Shown here: one piece after another, positions 7,551 to 7,869 of the stretch | How positions within the stretch are numbered: position 1 is the first letter of the stretch | Layout of the letters: each line of letters opens with the position of its first letter | NCBI GenBank assembly: GCA_934502905.1 | Contig: CAKSVK010000158.1 | Coordinates: forward strand, 1 to 7,869 | DNA: 7,869 bases | Source of the DNA: an uncultured Chitinophagaceae bacterium | Lineage (GTDB): Bacteria > Bacteroidota > Bacteroidia > Chitinophagales > Chitinophagaceae | Direction of reading: 5' to 3' | Made by a program: the position numbers and the translations under genes | The notes under the pieces: model-generated | What the model was told of the DNA's origin: nothing | Seen by the model: the letters and a program-made list of their open reading frames with translations, nothing else | The model's database searches: none

Positions 7551-7702
7551 ATACTTGTGCCCTGATACAATCAGGGCGGAATTATACGGCACAAGTGACC
7601 GGCAAGCAGAACACCTGCACCAGGTTTTCTTTTGCTGGCGCCAGTCTTCTGCAGGATGACTGGTTGCCCTTTAATTTTTACCGGACTGTGTCCGGGTGAA
7701 TG
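7551..7702. repeat. Tandem unit 2 (intact)
   Basis: Palindromes: ACTTGTGCC 7553-7561 with GGCACAAGT 7588-7596; GCCCTGAT 7559-7566 with ATCAGGGC 7570-7577 (alternative to part of the outer stem); ACCTG 7613-7617 with CAGGT 7621-7625; CTGGCGCCAG 7635-7644; CCAGTC 7641-7646 with GACTGG 7658-7663; CCGGAC 7681-7686 with GTCCGG 7690-7695. Three of the stems close on 3-base loops (ACA, CAC, TGT). Confidence 0.95.
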
Positions 7703-7853
7703 ATACTTGTGCCCTGATACATCAGGGTGGAAATTATACGGCACAAGTGACCGGCAAGCAGAACACCTGCACCAGGTTTTCTTTTGCTGGCGCCAGTCTT
7801 CCGCAGGATGACTGGTTGCCCTTTAATTTTGCCGGACTGTGTCCGGGTGAATG
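7703..7853. repeat. Tandem unit 3 (intact, 151 bp)
   Basis: Nearly identical to unit 2. The outer stem is kept (7705-7713 with 7740-7748), as are ACCTG/CAGGT (7765-7769 with 7773-7777), CTGGCGCCAG (7787-7796), CCAGTC/GACTGG (7793-7798 with 7810-7815) and the terminal hairpin (7832-7846). The first hairpin loses one A and gains a G-T wobble, leaving a 7-bp stem with a TACA loop. One T is missing before the terminal hairpin, giving the 151-bp length. Confidence 0.95.
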
Positions 7854-7869
7854 ATACTTATGCCCTGAT
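7854..7869. repeat. Start of tandem unit 4, cut by window end
   Basis: ATACTTATGCCCTGAT matches the first 16 bases of units 2 and 3 except for one G-to-A change. The array therefore continues beyond the window. Confidence 0.85.

Larger units (their letters stand above)
7399..7869. repeat. Non-coding tandem array, period about 152 bp, 3 full copies plus a partial one
   Basis: Units start at 7399, 7551, 7703 and 7854, each at ATAC..(T)GCCCTGAT, and the last is cut by the window end. Units 2 and 3 differ at only about six positions or gaps. Unit 1 is roughly four-fifths identical to them. The period is not a multiple of three and differs by 1 bp between copies, and no ORF runs through, so the array is non-coding. 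Each intact unit contains a series of palindromes: ACTTGTGCC/GGCACAAGT, CTGAT-ACA-ATCAG, ACCTG-CAC-CAGGT, CTGGCGCCAG, CCAGTC/GACTGG and CCGGAC-TGT-GTCCGG. It is not a CRISPR (units too long, no spacers) and has no tRNA-like features. Candidate explanations are an array of protein-binding sites, a repeated structured RNA, or amplification of a small mobile repeat. Confidence 0.95.

Noticed and set aside
7399..7869. CRISPR array or integron cassette array
   Set aside because: The whole 152-bp unit repeats, with no unique spacers and no cassette ORFs, and there are no cas or integrase genes or attC-like core sites in the window.

Overview
The window looks like chromosome of a Bacteroidota bacterium, most likely Chitinophagaceae (Chitinophaga-like). 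The reasons are a DUF5916-type outer-membrane barrel protein, secreted sulfatases whose signal peptides end in ..AQQ, short AT-rich leaders without strong Shine-Dalgarno sequences, and promoter candidates resembling the Bacteroidota TTG / TAnnTTTG type. The taxonomic call is inference from these features, since no marker gene was searched.

Layout. Positions 1-1560 (+) hold the 3' two-thirds of a membrane-bound, ion-pumping pyrophosphatase (hppA), cut by the window start and closed by a clear intrinsic terminator (1583-1613). Positions 1561-2047 are a 487-bp non-coding gap. It contains two adjacent hairpins with the same TCTC loop, a C5/G5 hairpin, and an 8-bp dyad just upstream of the next gene. 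Positions 2048-4225 (+) encode a 725-residue exported protein with a CBM9-like domain followed by a DUF5916 barrel, starting at a TTG codon. Positions 4399-5931 (+) and 5926-7359 (-) encode two exported S1-type sulfatases with Cys-x-Pro-Ser-Arg active-site motifs. They face each other and overlap tail to tail by 6 bp. From 7399 to the window end there is a non-coding tandem array with a period of about 152 bp: three full copies plus the start of a fourth. Every copy contains several short-loop palindromes. The copy nearest the sulfatase gene is degenerate and runs into that gene's likely promoter.

How the parts fit. hppA is a housekeeping energy-conservation gene and appears separate from the rest. 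The barrel protein and the two sulfatases could serve uptake and desulfation of sulfated polysaccharide or sulfate esters at the cell envelope. No SusC/SusD pair, glycoside hydrolase, regulator or sulfatase-maturase is present here, so the substrate cannot be named. The most unusual element is the palindrome-rich 152-bp tandem array, which no gene explains and which continues beyond the window.
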